Origin: Marinobacter pelagius
GTDB taxonomy: Bacteria > Pseudomonadota > Gammaproteobacteria > Pseudomonadales > Oleiphilaceae
DNA: 64,000 nucleotides
Assembly (NCBI RefSeq): GCF_900114925.1
Contig: NZ_FOUR01000001.1
Location: forward strand, 744,001 to 808,000
Direction of reading: 5' to 3'
Part shown: piece by piece, positions 1-10,175 of the stretch
Position numbering within the stretch: position 1 is the first letter of the stretch
Layout of the letters: each line of letters begins with the position of its first letter
Notes under the pieces: model-generated
Told to the model about the DNA's origin: nothing
The model's input: the letters and a program-made list of their open reading frames with translations, nothing else
Database searches by the model: none
Made by a program: the position numbers and the translations under genes

Positions 1-21
1 ACCGGCCATCCCAATCCCTGA
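1..21 (+). CDS. possible 3' end of TRAP small permease (partial)
   Basis: The first frame of the window reads six sense codons and then a TGA at 19-21, just upstream of the TRAP large permease. DctQ-type small permeases usually sit immediately before DctM genes, so this could be the last codons of one. Six residues cannot identify a family; the call rests on gene order only. Confidence 0.2.
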   Translation, partial: TGHPNP

Positions 22-38
22 GTGAAGAGGCAGACGTC

Positions 39-1409
39 ATGGGTGTAGAAGCGATTCTTGTTATCGCCATGTTCGCCAGCTTCATGGTGCTGTTGCTGCT
101 GGGTTTCCCGGTAGCCTGGTCACTGGCGGGTATTGGCCTTGTGTTCGGCGTGGTCGGACACGTTATGGTGGAGTATTTCGACTCTCCGCTGTGGTTCACC
201 TGGCAAGGCACCATCGGTGTGCTGGACGCCAGGATCTACGGTATCGTCGCCAACGAATTGATGGTGGCGCTGCCCATGTTCATCTTCATGGGCATCATGC
301 TCGACCGCTCCGGTATTGCCGAGAAACTGATGCACAGCCTGGTGCGGGTGCTGGGCCCGCTGCGGGGTGGCTATGCCATCACCGTGGTGATTGTCGGCGT
401 TCTGCTCGCCGCGTCCACCGGTATCGTCGGTGCCTCGGTGGTGCTGCTGGGCATGCTGTCCCTGGGGCCGATGATGCAGGCCCAGTACAACAAGTCCCTG
501 GCCGTGGGCACGGCCTGTTCGGTGGGCACCCTGGGCATCCTGGTACCGCCAAGCATCATGCTGGTACTGATGGCTGACCGCCTGGGCACCTCCGATGCCT
601 CCGTCGGCAAGCTGTTCATGGGGGCGCTGATTCCGGGCATCATGCTCGGGGCCATGTACATCCTGTACATCCTCATTGCCTCGTTCCTGAAAAAAGACCT
701 GGCCCCGGCTCCGAAGAACCGGGAGCCCTTTGATGCCCGGGCCTGGCTGGATGTACTCCGGGCGGTACTGCCGCCGATGGCGCTGATCATCGCGGTGCTG
801 GGCTCGATCTTCTTCGGCATTGCCACCACCACCGAAGCCTCGGCGGTCGGCGCCGGTGGTGCCCTGTTGATGGCGCTGGTGAGCAAGCGCCTGGACATGG
901 CCACCCTGAAGGAATCCCTGTACCAGACCAGCCGGACCTCGGCGTTCATCTTCGGCATCTTTATCGGCGCCACCGTGTTCGCCTCGGTGCTGCGCGGCCT
1001 GGGTGGCGACGAAGTGATCGAAGGTGCCATCACCGGCCTGCCGTTTGGTACCACCGGCATCCTGCTGACGGTTCTGTTCATCACCTTTCTGCTGGGCTTC
1101 TTCCTGGACTGGGTGGAGATCACCCTGATCATCCTGCCCCTGGTGGCGCCGGTGCTGTTCAAGCTGGGAGTGGAACCGGTGTGGTTTGCCATCATGTTCG
1201 CCATCTGTCTGCAGACCTCGTTCCTGACGCCGCCGGTGGGCTTCTCGCTGTTCTACATCAAGGGCGTGTGCCCGCCAGGGATCACCACCCGGCATATCTA
1301 TCTGGGCGTACTGCCTTTTATCGCCCTGCAGCTGCTGGCCCTGGCCCTGGTGTTCTGGTTCCAGCCACTCGCCACCTGGCTGCCCAACGAAGTTTATGGT
1401 GGGCCCTGA
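39..1409 (+). CDS. dctM: TRAP transporter large permease (DctM family)
   Basis: This is the large, ion-coupled membrane subunit of a tripartite ATP-independent periplasmic (TRAP) transporter, which imports organic acids delivered by a periplasmic binding protein. The 456-residue product is almost entirely hydrophobic. It carries DctM hallmarks: an LPMFIFMGIMLDRSG segment near residue 75, GTLGILVPPSIMLVLM near 163, and FLTPPVGFSLFYIKG near 394. The ATG follows a GAAGAGG ribosome site. The next two genes are a 3-hydroxybutyrate dehydrogenase-like SDR and acetoacetyl-CoA synthetase, so the imported substrate may be 3-hydroxybutyrate or a related acid (inference). The small permease and binding protein would lie to the left of the window. 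Confidence 0.93.
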   Translation: MGVEAILVIAMFASFMVLLLLGFPVAWSLAGIGLVFGVVGHVMVEYFDSPLWFTWQGTIGVLDARIYGIVANELMVALPMFIFMGIMLDRSGIAEKLMHSLVRVLGPLRGGYAITVVIVGVLLAASTGIVGASVVLLGMLSLGPMMQAQYNKSLAVGTACSVGTLGILVPPSIMLVLMADRLGTSDASVGKLFMGALIPGIMLGAMYILYILIASFLKKDLAPAPKNREPFDARAWLDVLRAVLPPMALIIAVLGSIFFGIATTTEASAVGAGGALLMALVSKRLDMATLKESLYQTSRTSAFIFGIFIGATVFASVLRGLGGDEVIEGAITGLPFGTTGILLTVLFITFLLGFFLDWVEITLIILPLVAPVLFKLGVEPVWFAIMFAICLQTSFLTPPVGFSLFYIKGVCPPGITTRHIYLGVLPFIALQLLALALVFWFQPLATWLPNEVYGGP

Positions 1410-1468
1410 CCGGGGCCCCGGCATTTTTCCGCTAGACTTTCCATGAATAACAACAAGGGGACAAAACC

Positions 1469-2248
1469 ATGCGTCTCGAAAACCGCATCGCACTGATCAC
1501 CGGGGCCGGCCGGGGCATCGGCCGGGCCATCGCCGAGGCCTATGGCCGTGAAGGTGCCAAAGTCGCCGTAGCCGACCTGACACTCGAGTCGGCCCGGGAA
1601 ACCGTGGCGGCCATAGAGCAGGCGGGTGGCACCGCCATGGCGCTTAAAATGGATGTCACCAACGAAGAAGAAGTTGACGTAAACGTAAACTATGTGGTTA
1701 AACAGTGGGGCGGTCTGGACATCGCTCTGGCAAATGCCGGCGTCCAGCACATCGATCCGGTGCACAAGCTCGCCTATTCCGACTGGAGCAAGGTCATGAG
1801 CGTGCACCTCGATGGCGCCTTCCTGGTGACCCGTGCCGCGCTGAAGCACATGTACCAGAGCGGTGGCGGCACCATGCTGTACATGGGGTCGGTGCATTCG
1901 CTGGAAGCCTCGCCGCTGAAAGCGCCCTACGTGGCGGCCAAGCATGGCATGCTCGGGCTGTGCCGGGCGGTGGCGAAGGAGGGGGCGGAACACGGGGTGC
2001 GCAGCAACATCATCTGCCCCGGGTTCGTGCGTACGCCCCTGGTGGACAAGCAGATTCCGGAACAGGCCAGGGAGCTGGGCATTTCCGAAGAGGAAGTGAT
2101 CAGCAAAGTCATGTTGAAGAACACTGTGGACGGGGAGTTCACCACCCTCGAAGACGTTGCGGAACTGGCCGTTCACCTGGCCGCTTTCCCGTCCGCCGCC
2201 CTGACCGGCCAGTCGATCGTGGTCAGTCACGGCTGGCATATGCAGTAA
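1469..2248 (+). CDS. SDR family oxidoreductase, probable 3-hydroxybutyrate dehydrogenase
   Basis: A 259-residue classical short-chain dehydrogenase. It has the nucleotide-binding glycine motif GAGRGIG at residues 12-18, NAG at 89-91, the catalytic serine at 141 and Tyr154-xxx-Lys158. The segments [10 protein letters not shown] after NAG and [15 protein letters not shown] resemble bacterial D-3-hydroxybutyrate dehydrogenases, which oxidise 3-hydroxybutyrate to acetoacetate with NAD+. An acetoacetyl-CoA synthetase gene starts 16 bp downstream, so the two would convert 3-hydroxybutyrate to acetoacetyl-CoA in the cytoplasm. The ATG has an AAGGGG site a few bases upstream. SDR substrate assignment from sequence is never certain; the operon context is the strongest argument. 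Confidence 0.85.
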   Translation: MRLENRIALITGAGRGIGRAIAEAYGREGAKVAVADLTLESARETVAAIEQAGGTAMALKMDVTNEEEVDVNVNYVVKQWGGLDIALANAGVQHIDPVHKLAYSDWSKVMSVHLDGAFLVTRAALKHMYQSGGGTMLYMGSVHSLEASPLKAPYVAAKHGMLGLCRAVAKEGAEHGVRSNIICPGFVRTPLVDKQIPEQARELGISEEEVISKVMLKNTVDGEFTTLEDVAELAVHLAAFPSAALTGQSIVVSHGWHMQ

Positions 2249-2264
2249 CACTCAGGAGAGACGG

Positions 2265-4256
2265 ATGAGCAATACAGAACAATCACCGGTAGTCTGGTCT
2301 CCCACGGAAGACACCCTGACGCACTCCCGCATGGGCCGGTTCAAGGCCTGGCTGGAGCAGCAGGGCTTCGGTCCGTTTGCCGACTATCATGCCCTGCACC
2401 AGTGGTCCATCACTGAGCTCGACACCTTCTGGCAGAAGGTCTGGGATTACTGTGGCCTGGTCTGTGATACTCCCGCGGACAAGGTGCTGGGCAAGCGGGA
2501 AATGCCCGGAGCGCAGTGGTTCCCCGGCATGAAGCTGAACTTTGCCGCCAACCTGCTGCGGCTGGCGGACGGTGACCACGCCGACAAAGAGGCCGTGGTG
2601 GCCTACTGTGAAACCCGCCCGGTCCTGCGCAAGACCTACGCCGAACTCAAGGCCGACACCGGCGCCCTCGAGGCCTTCCTGCGCAGCCAGGGCATCGCGC
2701 AGGGCGACCGGGTCGCGGGTGTGGTCACCAACGGCTATGAAGCCATGGTGGGTATGCTGGCTGCCACCAGCATGGGCGCCATCTGGAGCTCCGCCTCCCC
2801 GGATTTCGGCATCGGTGCCATCAACGACCGCTTCGGGCAGATTGAACCGTCAGCCCTGATCGTGGTGAACGGCTATGGATACGGCGGCAAGGTCTTCGCC
2901 CGCCAGGATGACTTCGCCGAACTGATCGCCGGCCTGCCATCCCTCAAGACCGTGGTCAGCATCCCGCAGCTGCCGGACGAAGCCCCCATCCCCGGTGAGC
3001 TGGTCACCACCTGGGAAGACGCCCTGGCCGCAGGCCGTGGCCAGGCCCCGTCCTTCACCCCGATGGACCCGGACCATCCGGTCTACATCCTCTATTCCTC
3101 CGGCACCACCGGCAAACCCAAGTGCATCGTCCACGGCACCGCCGGCCTGCTGGTCAACCACGCCAAGGAACTGATGCTGCACGGCGACGTCGGCCCCGAG
3201 GACCGCTTCCTGTACTTCACCACCTGTGGCTGGATGATGTGGAACTGGCAGGCCTCCGCCCTGCTGACCGGTGCCGCGGTGATCACCGTTGACGGCTCCC
3301 CGGGCTACCCCAGCCTCAGCTTCCTGTGGGACACCGTGGCCGGGGAAAAAGTCACCCACTTCGGCACCAGCGCACGCTTCATCGCCGGCTGCCGCAAGGC
3401 CGAACTCCAGCCCACGAAAACCTTGGACCAGAGCGCCCTGCGCGTGGTGTTCTCCACCGGCTCCCCGCTACTACCCGAAGACTACGACTGGATGTACACC
3501 GACGGCGCCCCGAACGTGCTGCTCGGCTCCATCGCCGGCGGCACCGACATCTGCGGCTGCTTCGTCGGCTCCACCCCGCTGCTCCCGGTACGCCGCGGCG
3601 AAATCCAGTGCCGCTTCCTCGGCGTCGACGCCGTCGCTTACGGCGATGACGGCAAACCGGTCAGCGAAGGGCGCGGCGAACTCGTCTGCCGCCAGCCCCT
3701 GCCGTCCATGCCCGTGTGCTTCTGGGACGACCCGAACGGCGAGCGTTATCGCGATGCCTACTTCAACACCTTCCCCGGCGTCTGGGCCCACGGCGACTTC
3801 ATCGAATTCACCGAACACGGCGGCGCCATCATCTACGGCCGCTCCGACGCCACCCTCAACCCCGGCGGCGTCCGCATCGGCACCGCCGAAATCTACCGCC
3901 AGGTGGAAACCATCCCCGAGGTCAAAGACAGCCTCGTGGTCGGCCGCCAGATCGAGGGTGACGTGGAAGTCGTTCTGCTGGTCGTCCCCGCCGACGGCCA
4001 GGACGTCACCGACGACCTGAGAAAACAGCTCAAAACCCGAATCCGCGAAGGCGCCAGCCCCCGGCATGTGCCCAAACACATCGTCCAGGTACCGGACATT
4101 CCCTACACCCGTAGCGGCAAGAAGGTAGAGCTGGCGGTGGCCCGGCTGATCAACGGCTCGAAAAAAGCCGACAACCGGGATGCCCTGGGCAATCCGGAAG
4201 CTTTGGACCAGATCCGGGACCGGCTCCAGCAGGCCAATTTGTTGCCGGAAGGTTAG
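2265..4256 (+). CDS. aacS: acetoacetyl-CoA synthetase (acetoacetate-CoA ligase)
   Basis: Activates acetoacetate with ATP and CoA to acetoacetyl-CoA. The 663-residue length is typical of AacS. It belongs to the acyl-adenylate-forming superfamily: the AMP-binding motif [11 protein letters not shown] lies around residues 274-284, and the C-terminal catalytic lysine region [13 protein letters not shown] around 615. An N-terminal ACAS_N-like segment covers roughly residues 40-100. The ATG is preceded by CAGGAGAG and lies 16 bp after the SDR stop, so the genes are very likely one transcript. A strong palindromic repeat follows about 100 bp after the stop. Confidence 0.95.
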   Translation: MSNTEQSPVVWSPTEDTLTHSRMGRFKAWLEQQGFGPFADYHALHQWSITELDTFWQKVWDYCGLVCDTPADKVLGKREMPGAQWFPGMKLNFAANLLRLADGDHADKEAVVAYCETRPVLRKTYAELKADTGALEAFLRSQGIAQGDRVAGVVTNGYEAMVGMLAATSMGAIWSSASPDFGIGAINDRFGQIEPSALIVVNGYGYGGKVFARQDDFAELIAGLPSLKTVVSIPQLPDEAPIPGELVTTWEDALAAGRGQAPSFTPMDPDHPVYILYSSGTTGKPKCIVHGTAGLLVNHAKELMLHGDVGPEDRFLYFTTCGWMMWNWQASALLTGAAVITVDGSPGYPSLSFLWDTVAGEKVTHFGTSARFIAGCRKAELQPTKTLDQSALRVVFSTGSPLLPEDYDWMYTDGAPNVLLGSIAGGTDICGCFVGSTPLLPVRRGEIQCRFLGVDAVAYGDDGKPVSEGRGELVCRQPLPSMPVCFWDDPNGERYRDAYFNTFPGVWAHGDFIEFTEHGGAIIYGRSDATLNPGGVRIGTAEIYRQVETIPEVKDSLVVGRQIEGDVEVVLLVVPADGQDVTDDLRKQLKTRIREGASPRHVPKHIVQVPDIPYTRSGKKVELAVARLINGSKKADNRDALGNPEALDQIRDRLQQANLLPEG

Positions 4257-4355
4257 GGAGCCTTGATGGTCTGCCATGGCGTATTGTTGACAAAACCGGG
4301 TTGAAATACGCCGTGCCGGACCTTCGTTCGGGGGCTTAACTGAGTGGTCTGAAGA

Positions 4356-4461
4356 GCGGTGGTGTGGCCGCCTCCCAAAACTGTGCGGAGCCATGGATGG
4401 CGGAGCTCAAGCGCCCCATGGACGGGCTTGAGCGGGTTTTGGGAGGCGGCCACACCACCGC
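4356..4461. repeat. palindromic intergenic repeat element (26-bp perfect arms)
   Basis: Bases 4356-4381 and 4436-4461 are exact reverse complements, with arms beginning GCGGTGGTGTGGCC. The 54-base centre contains a second smaller inverted repeat (GCTCAAGC and GCTTGAGC). It lies between aacS and isocitrate dehydrogenase and has no convincing coding content. It looks like a dispersed REP or small MITE-type sequence and could also fold in RNA as a long hairpin that ends the aacS transcript. No transposase is present. Confidence 0.8.
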
Positions 4462-4563
4462 GACACTCCCAAACCAGAAAAATCATAATGTTAGAAAATT
4501 TCGTAAATTCCCGCCATTTCATCGTCCTGTAACCGAAGATCCGGCATTTTTAGTCCGTTCTAA

Positions 4564-4608
4564 TACTAAGATCGTAACCAAAAATTACGAAAAAATGGTA
4601 TCTTAGTA
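4564..4608. promoter_or_regulatory. AT-rich nested inverted repeat upstream of isocitrate dehydrogenase
   Basis: TACTAAGAT at 4564-4572 pairs with ATCTTAGTA at 4600-4608, and inside it CGTAA at 4573-4577 pairs with TTACG at 4585-4589. The 458-bp gap 4257-4714 holds this, the larger palindrome at 4356 and AT-rich promoter-like sequence. It could be an operator or a leader hairpin for the icd gene; no regulator can be named. Confidence 0.4.
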
Positions 4609-4714
4609 GGTCTATCAAAAGTTCCGAAATCAGTCATGGCACAGGCCGGACGTCCAAAAGACGCCTGACCCTGCAATGACCGTCCTGAACCCACCCAATA
4701 GCCTGAGGACGAAA

Positions 4715-6958
4715 ATGACATCATCCAAAGCCAAGATTGTCTACACACTGACCGACGAGGCCCCCGCCCTCGCCACCCGGTCACTGCTTCCCATCCTGGA
4801 AACCTTCGCCAAGCCGGCTGGTATCGACTTCGAAACCAGCGATATCTCTCTCGCGGCGCGTATCCTGGCAGCGTTTCCCGACTACCTCGAGGAAGACCAG
4901 CGGGTTCCGGATGCCCTGGCTGAATTGGGTGAGTACACCAAGGATCCGGACGCCAACATCATCAAGTTGCCGAACATCTCCGCGTCCATCCCCCAGCTGC
5001 GCGCAGCCATCAAGGAGCTGAACGAGCAGGGCTACAAGGTGCCCGAGTACAAGGAGCATCCGGAGACCGACGAAGAGAAGGAAATCCAGGAGCGTTACTC
5101 CAAGGTGCTCGGCAGTGCCGTTAACCCGGTACTGCGTGAAGGCAACTCCGACCGTCGCGCCCCGGCTGCGGTCAAGGCCTTCGCTCGCAAGCATCCGCAC
5201 ACCATGGGCGAGTGGAGCCCGGCCTCCCGCACCCACGTGGCACACATGCGCGGTGGCGACTTCTACTCCAGCGAGCAGTCCGTAACCCTGGACAAGGCCA
5301 CCAACGCCCGCATCGTGTTCGAGAACAAGAAGGGCGAGCAGACCGTCCTGAAATCCGACCTGCCGCTGCAGGAAGGCGAAGTGCTCGACGGCATGTTCAT
5401 GAGCAAGAAGGCGCTGGTGAAGTTCTTCGAAGATGCCATCGAAGACTGCGAAAAGACCGGCGTCATGTTCTCCCTGCACGTGAAAGCCACCATGATGAAA
5501 ATCTCCCACCCGATCGTGTTCGGTCACGCGGTGAAGGTTTTCTACAAGGACCTGTTCGACAAGTACGGTGAGCTGTTCGACGAGATCGGTGTGAACCCGA
5601 ACAACGGCCTCTCCAGCGTGATCGAGAAGATCAAGCAGCTGCCGGAATCCAAGCAGGAGCAGATCCAGGAAGACCTGCACGCGTGCTACGAGCACCGTCC
5701 GGAAATCGCCATGGTCGATTCCGTCAAGGGCATCACCAACCTGCACGTACCGAGTGACGTGATTGTCGACGCCTCCATGCCGGCGATGATCCGTAACTCC
5801 GGCAAGATGTGGGCCCGTGACAACAAGCTCAAGGACACCAAGGCCGTAATGCCGGAGTCCACCTACGCCACCATCTACCAGGAAGTGATCAACTTCTGTA
5901 AGACCCACGGTGCTTTCGATCCCACCACCATGGGTACCGTGCCGAACGTAGGTCTGATGGCCCAGAAGGCCGAGGAATATGGTTCCCACGACAAGACCTT
6001 CGAAATCAAGGAAGACGGCATTGTCCGCGTCGTGACCGAGGACGGCGCCGTGCTGACCGAGCACAACGTCGAGCAAGGCGACATCTGGCGTGCCTGCCAG
6101 ACCAAGGACCTGCCGATCCGCGACTGGGTCAAGCTGGCGGTCAACCGTGCCCGTGCCACCGGTATGCCGGCGGTGTTCTGGCTGGACGACGAGCGTGCCC
6201 ACGACGCCCAGCTGATCAAGAAGGTCGAGAAGTACCTGAAGGATCACGACACCGAGGGTCTGGATATCCGCATCATGTCTCCGGTGCGCGCCATCCGTTG
6301 GACCATGGAGCGTCTGATCCGTGGTCTGGATACCATCTCCGTGACCGGCAACGTGCTGCGTGACTACCTGACCGACCTGTTCCCGATTCTGGAACTGGGC
6401 ACCAGTGCCAAGATGCTGTCCATCGTACCGCTGCTCAATGGTGGTGGTCTGTACGAGACCGGTGCCGGCGGTTCCGCGCCCAAGCACGTGCAGCAGCTGA
6501 TTCAGGAAAACCACCTGCGCTGGGATTCCCTGGGCGAGTTCCTGGCTACGGCCGTGTCCCTGGAGGAGCTGGGCGAGAAGCATCACAACGAGCGTGCCCG
6601 CCTGCTGGGCCAGACTCTGGACAAGGCCACCGAGCGCCTGCTGGAGAACAACCAGTCTCCGTCCCGGGTAACTGGCGAACTGGACAACCGTGGTTCCCAC
6701 TTCCACCTGGCCCGCTACTGGGCCGAGGAACTGTCCAAGCAGGACGATGACAAGGAACTGAAGGAGTTCTTCGGCAAGCTGTCCAAGCAGCTGGAAGAGA
6801 ACAAGGACAAGATCCTGGAAGAGATGACGGTTGTGCAGGGTCATCCTGCGGATATCGGTGGTTACTATCACCCGCCGATGGAGAAGGTTTGCGAAGTCAT
6901 GCAGCCGAGCAAAACCTTCAACAAGATCCTCGAGGATGCGTGCGCATCCGTGAAGTGA
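4715..6958 (+). CDS. icd: isocitrate dehydrogenase, NADP-dependent, monomeric type
   Basis: Converts isocitrate to 2-oxoglutarate and CO2 with NADP+ in the TCA cycle. From the ATG at 4715 the product is 747 residues, the expected size for the monomeric IDH class (about 740), which is unrelated in length to the roughly 420-residue homodimeric enzyme. The N-terminus reads [20 protein letters not shown], typical of the family; an in-frame ATG at 4676 would add 13 atypical residues, so 4715, preceded by TGAGGA, is preferred. Later family segments include [32 protein letters not shown] and [17 protein letters not shown] clear terminator follows at 7004. Confidence 0.96.
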   Translation: MTSSKAKIVYTLTDEAPALATRSLLPILETFAKPAGIDFETSDISLAARILAAFPDYLEEDQRVPDALAELGEYTKDPDANIIKLPNISASIPQLRAAIKELNEQGYKVPEYKEHPETDEEKEIQERYSKVLGSAVNPVLREGNSDRRAPAAVKAFARKHPHTMGEWSPASRTHVAHMRGGDFYSSEQSVTLDKATNARIVFENKKGEQTVLKSDLPLQEGEVLDGMFMSKKALVKFFEDAIEDCEKTGVMFSLHVKATMMKISHPIVFGHAVKVFYKDLFDKYGELFDEIGVNPNNGLSSVIEKIKQLPESKQEQIQEDLHACYEHRPEIAMVDSVKGITNLHVPSDVIVDASMPAMIRNSGKMWARDNKLKDTKAVMPESTYATIYQEVINFCKTHGAFDPTTMGTVPNVGLMAQKAEEYGSHDKTFEIKEDGIVRVVTEDGAVLTEHNVEQGDIWRACQTKDLPIRDWVKLAVNRARATGMPAVFWLDDERAHDAQLIKKVEKYLKDHDTEGLDIRIMSPVRAIRWTMERLIRGLDTISVTGNVLRDYLTDLFPILELGTSAKMLSIVPLLNGGGLYETGAGGSAPKHVQQLIQENHLRWDSLGEFLATAVSLEELGEKHHNERARLLGQTLDKATERLLENNQSPSRVTGELDNRGSHFHLARYWAEELSKQDDDKELKEFFGKLSKQLEENKDKILEEMTVVQGHPADIGGYYHPPMEKVCEVMQPSKTFNKILEDACASVK

Positions 6959-7003
6959 TCCCTCGGGAAACCGGCCGGGCGTCTGTTCCGGCCACCTGAG
7001 ATG

Positions 7004-7038
7004 AAACCCGGACAGCTCCGAGCTGCTCCGGGTTTTTT
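7004..7038 (+). terminator. Rho-independent terminator after icd
   Basis: CCCGGA pairs with TCCGGG and an inner AGCTC with GAGCT, followed by a run of six T. It ends the icd transcript and lies just before the convergent antiporter gene. Confidence 0.85.
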
Positions 7039-7049
7039 ATTGGCTGTCG

Positions 7050-8243
7050 TCAGTCTTCGTCCGGTTCTTCCTCATAACCCTTGCCGATTTCACCGGCGCG
7101 GCGCAGCTGGATCAGGGTGAGTGGCGGCCCCACCAGCTCGAAAATCACCGTTGCCCCGATGACCAGGGGCAGGATATAGCTCATTTCCGGGAACCGGTCG
7201 GTAGCCACCAGGGCGAGGCCCAGGGCGACACCGGCCTGGGGCATCAGGCAGGCGCCGATGCGTTTTCGGGTGTGGTGGTCCGAGCCGGCCAGGTAGCCAC
7301 CGATCTGGCCTCCGAGCAGTCGGCCGACAATCCGGGCACCGACATAGGCCAGCCCGAGTGCTCCCAGGGTGGGCAGGGCGGACCATTCGAGCTGGTAGCC
7401 GGCCATGAAGAAGAACAGCGCCAGGAATGGCTCGGAGATGCCTTCAATGGAGCGGAAAGGCCGGACATGGTGGCGCGCCCTGTTGGCAACCACCACCCCC
7501 AGGGTCATGCAGGTGAGCAGGTAGGACAGTTCAAACAGGCCCGCGATTCCCGCCGCCACAAAAACGAAACCGGCGGATTCGAGCAGCATGGGTTCCCCCG
7601 GCCGCAGGCGCCCGGTCAACCAGGCCATGGGGAAGCCCAGCAAGAGCCCGAGTACAATCGAGCCGCCGACTTCCGTGACGCCGTGCAGCAGCGCGTCGGT
7701 ACCCGGTTGGCTGGTACCGGCCAGCAGGCCCGCGGTGACCAGGGCAAGGCTGAACAGGATTGCGCCCCAGGCATCATCAATGGCCACCACCTGGTACACC
7801 AGCCGGGTCAGGGGCCCGCGGGCACCGGCTTCCCGGAGCACGTCCAGGGTGGCAGCCGGTGCGGTTGCGGTGGCAATGGAGCCCAGCAGCAGCGCCGCGG
7901 CACCGTTGCCGGTAATCAGCCAGACCGCCAGCGCCACCGTGGCCGCGGTCACCAGGGTCACGGCCAGACTCACGATCAGCGCTTCCCGGCCTTCACTCAG
8001 ATTCTTGACCGACATCCGTTCGCCGAGCAAAAAGCCGACCATGGCAAGGGTCAGCTGGGTAATCAGGGTAAAGCTCTGGTCGCTGTCCTCGGGCAGCAGG
8101 GCGAGCATGTCTGGACCGGATGCGGCCCCCACCAGCAACAACAGGGTTACCCGCGGCACATGGATTTTCTGGCCCAGCCCGTGTGCGGCCAGCGCCAGCA
8201 GCAGGGTGCCGCCGATCAGAAGCAGATCCGTTGCGTGCTGCAC
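7050..8243 (-). CDS. cation:proton antiporter (CPA2/Kef-like)
   Basis: A 397-residue polytopic membrane protein with about 12 hydrophobic helices and an Na+/H+ exchanger domain spanning most of its length. Features include VPRVTLLLLVGAASGPD near residue 28, a family-typical conserved helix pair around residues 150-170 (VAIDDAWGAILFSLALV), and a short acidic C-terminal tail. It lacks the cytoplasmic TrkA-N or TrkA-C domains found in Kef and NhaP2 proteins. It probably exchanges Na+ or K+ for H+. It starts 9 bp after the stop of the YbaK-like gene and is probably cotranscribed with it. The transported ion cannot be decided from sequence. Confidence 0.88.
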   Translation of the reverse strand: MQHATDLLLIGGTLLLALAAHGLGQKIHVPRVTLLLLVGAASGPDMLALLPEDSDQSFTLITQLTLAMVGFLLGERMSVKNLSEGREALIVSLAVTLVTAATVALAVWLITGNGAAALLLGSIATATAPAATLDVLREAGARGPLTRLVYQVVAIDDAWGAILFSLALVTAGLLAGTSQPGTDALLHGVTEVGGSIVLGLLLGFPMAWLTGRLRPGEPMLLESAGFVFVAAGIAGLFELSYLLTCMTLGVVVANRARHHVRPFRSIEGISEPFLALFFFMAGYQLEWSALPTLGALGLAYVGARIVGRLLGGQIGGYLAGSDHHTRKRIGACLMPQAGVALGLALVATDRFPEMSYILPLVIGATVIFELVGPPLTLIQLRRAGEIGKGYEEEPDED

Positions 8244-8252
8244 GGGGCCTCC

Positions 8253-8723
8253 CTATGCCTGTTGCAGGTCGGTAAATTGAGCGGAGGTGAGGTTGGCCAG
8301 GTCCTCAGGCGCCAGCTCAATCTCAAGGCCCCGGCGGCCGGCGCTGACATAGATGGTGTCAAAGTTGCGAGCCGACTGGTCGATAAAGGTTCTCAGGCGC
8401 CGTTTTTGGCCCAGAGGGCTGACACCGCCGAGGACATAGCCGGTGGCCCGCTGGACTTCCTGCTTGTCCGCCATGGTGGCCTTCTTGCCGCCGGCTGCCT
8501 TGGCGATCAGTTTCATGCTGAGCATCTCGGTCACCGGCAGGACACCTACCACCAGCTCCCGGTTGTCCACCGAGGCCACCAGGGTCTTGAACACCCGGGC
8601 CGGATCGGCGCCGGTCTTCTCAGCCGCCTCGGTGCCGTAGCTCTCGCTGTTGGGATCGTGGTCGTATTCGTGAATCCGGTGGGGAACCCTGGCTTTCTTC
8701 GCCACATTGATTCCGGGGGTCAT
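8253..8723 (-). CDS. ybaK: Cys-tRNA(Pro)/Cys-tRNA(Cys) deacylase, YbaK/EbsC family
   Basis: A 156-residue YbaK-domain protein that hydrolyses mischarged aminoacyl-tRNAs, mainly Cys-tRNA(Pro), in trans. Family signatures are the N-terminal MTPGINVAKKARVPHRIHEYDHD, FKTLVAS around residue 45, and GGVSPLGQKRRLRTFID around 105-120. The conserved lysine follows in the VFKTL segment. The start at 8723 gives the usual N-terminus; an ATG at 8759 would add 12 residues with no family resemblance. It is the first gene of a two-gene minus-strand unit with the antiporter, and diverges from the diguanylate cyclase gene. Confidence 0.92.
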   Translation of the reverse strand: MTPGINVAKKARVPHRIHEYDHDPNSESYGTEAAEKTGADPARVFKTLVASVDNRELVVGVLPVTEMLSMKLIAKAAGGKKATMADKQEVQRATGYVLGGVSPLGQKRRLRTFIDQSARNFDTIYVSAGRRGLEIELAPEDLANLTSAQFTDLQQA

Positions 8724-8832
8724 GGCTACTCCTGCTGCGGTTGGCGGGACGACTGGCATTATGCTCGACTTATGGGCCCGGTGCGGCTATTTTCGTACAC
8801 ATCCAGCACCGTTATCTGATAACAGGGTATCC

Positions 8833-10071
8833 ATGGCTTCAACCGGTGTCGACAAGCAGCGGAACAGGCGATTGTCCGATCACCGGGGTCCCGCCCGCCG
8901 GGCCCTGTGGGCGGCTGCGATCTATATCGCGGTCGGGCTGGTCTGGATCGTTTTCTCGGACCGTCTGGTCGAAGCCTGGTTTTCTGACGCCGACACCCTG
9001 TCCCTGGTCCAGACCTGGAAGGGTTTCCTGTTCGTCATGGTAACCGGCGCCGTCCTGTTTGCCGCCACCCTTCGACAGTTCCACAAGGATCGCAAGTTGC
9101 TGGCCCTGCAGTATGACCAGCGTCAGGCGTTGCGCCGGCGCGAGCGACAACTTTCGGTACTGATGGATAACCTCCCGGGCATGGCCTACCGCTGCCGTTT
9201 TGACGAACACTGGACCATGCTGTTCGTGTCCCAGGGCTGCGAGCGGCTGACCGGTTACCTGCCCGGAGAACTGGTTCGCAATCACAAGGTCACCTTTGCC
9301 GAACTGATAGCCGATCCCCAGAGTAGCGAAAAGGTCGTGGAGGAGGTCAGGAAGGCGGTTGAGAATCGGGAACCCTTCTCCATTGAATACCCGCTGATCC
9401 GCAAGGATGGCCGTCAGATCTGGGTCTGGGAACGTGGCCGTGGTGTCGAGGACGATGACGGCGAAATCCTGCTGGAAGGCATCATCCTGGATATTTCCGA
9501 CCGAAAGGCATTGGAGGACGAGCTGGAGGAGCTGGCAACCCGCGATCCCCTGACCGGCCTGTATAACCGGCGGGAAAGCTCGCGCCTGCTGGAGGAGGAA
9601 CTTGAGCGGGCCCGCCGCTATAACCGCCCCATGGCCCTGCTATGGGTGGATTTCGATCACTTCAAGGAAATCAACGACACCTACGGCCATGCTGCCGGCG
9701 ACTCGGTGCTGAGGTCCGTCAGCAAGTTGCTCGATGACAGCGTGCGCAGCGTCGATTCGGTAGGCCGGTTTGGCGGTGAGGAGTTTGTCATCATCCTGCC
9801 GGAAATGGGCGTCCATGAAGCCCATGAAACCGCCGAACGGATCCGTCACCGGGTCAGTGGCCAGCTGCATCCGCTGAACAACGGCCCGGCGGTTCCCATG
9901 ACCATCAGCGTCGGCGTGGCGGTCTATCCCGACCACGGCTCCGATGCAGCCACCCTGTGTGCAGCGGCGGACCGCGCCATGTACGCCGCCAAGAGCCGGG
10001 GCCGGAACTGTGTGGTGATGGCGCCGGAGGTCGATGGGGATCATAATGACCGGAAGGACGCCCGTGGCTGA
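8833..10071 (+). CDS. membrane-bound PAS-GGDEF diguanylate cyclase
   Basis: Makes cyclic di-GMP from two GTP. The 412-residue product has two N-terminal membrane helices (about residues 25-45 and 65-85), a short coiled linker, a PAS/PAC sensor domain (about 105-235) and a C-terminal GGDEF domain (about 245-405). The active-site loop is RFGGEEF near residue 313, and an RSVD inhibitory I-site lies five residues before it, so product inhibition is expected. There is no EAL domain. The ATG at 8833 is chosen because upstream in-frame starts would overlap the divergent ybaK start and add residues of no family type. The sensed signal is unknown. Confidence 0.92.
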   Translation: MASTGVDKQRNRRLSDHRGPARRALWAAAIYIAVGLVWIVFSDRLVEAWFSDADTLSLVQTWKGFLFVMVTGAVLFAATLRQFHKDRKLLALQYDQRQALRRRERQLSVLMDNLPGMAYRCRFDEHWTMLFVSQGCERLTGYLPGELVRNHKVTFAELIADPQSSEKVVEEVRKAVENREPFSIEYPLIRKDGRQIWVWERGRGVEDDDGEILLEGIILDISDRKALEDELEELATRDPLTGLYNRRESSRLLEEELERARRYNRPMALLWVDFDHFKEINDTYGHAAGDSVLRSVSKLLDDSVRSVDSVGRFGGEEFVIILPEMGVHEAHETAERIRHRVSGQLHPLNNGPAVPMTISVGVAVYPDHGSDAATLCAAADRAMYAAKSRGRNCVVMAPEVDGDHNDRKDARG

Positions 10072-10175
10072 GTGCAGCCAGTGACGCGAACCGGGTTCCG
10101 CTTCGGCCAATGCCACCGACGGCCGGGCTGTCCACACTACAATAAAAATCAGTCCAGGATGTCAGAGTACCAGCC

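Noticed and set aside
4364..4606. An 80-codon frame over the palindromic repeat
   Set aside because: It is made mostly of the repeat itself and its flanking sequence, with no ribosome site.
4781..6871. A 696-codon open frame on the minus strand
   Set aside because: It is the antisense shadow of the well-conserved icd gene in GC-rich sequence; its product has no family resemblance.
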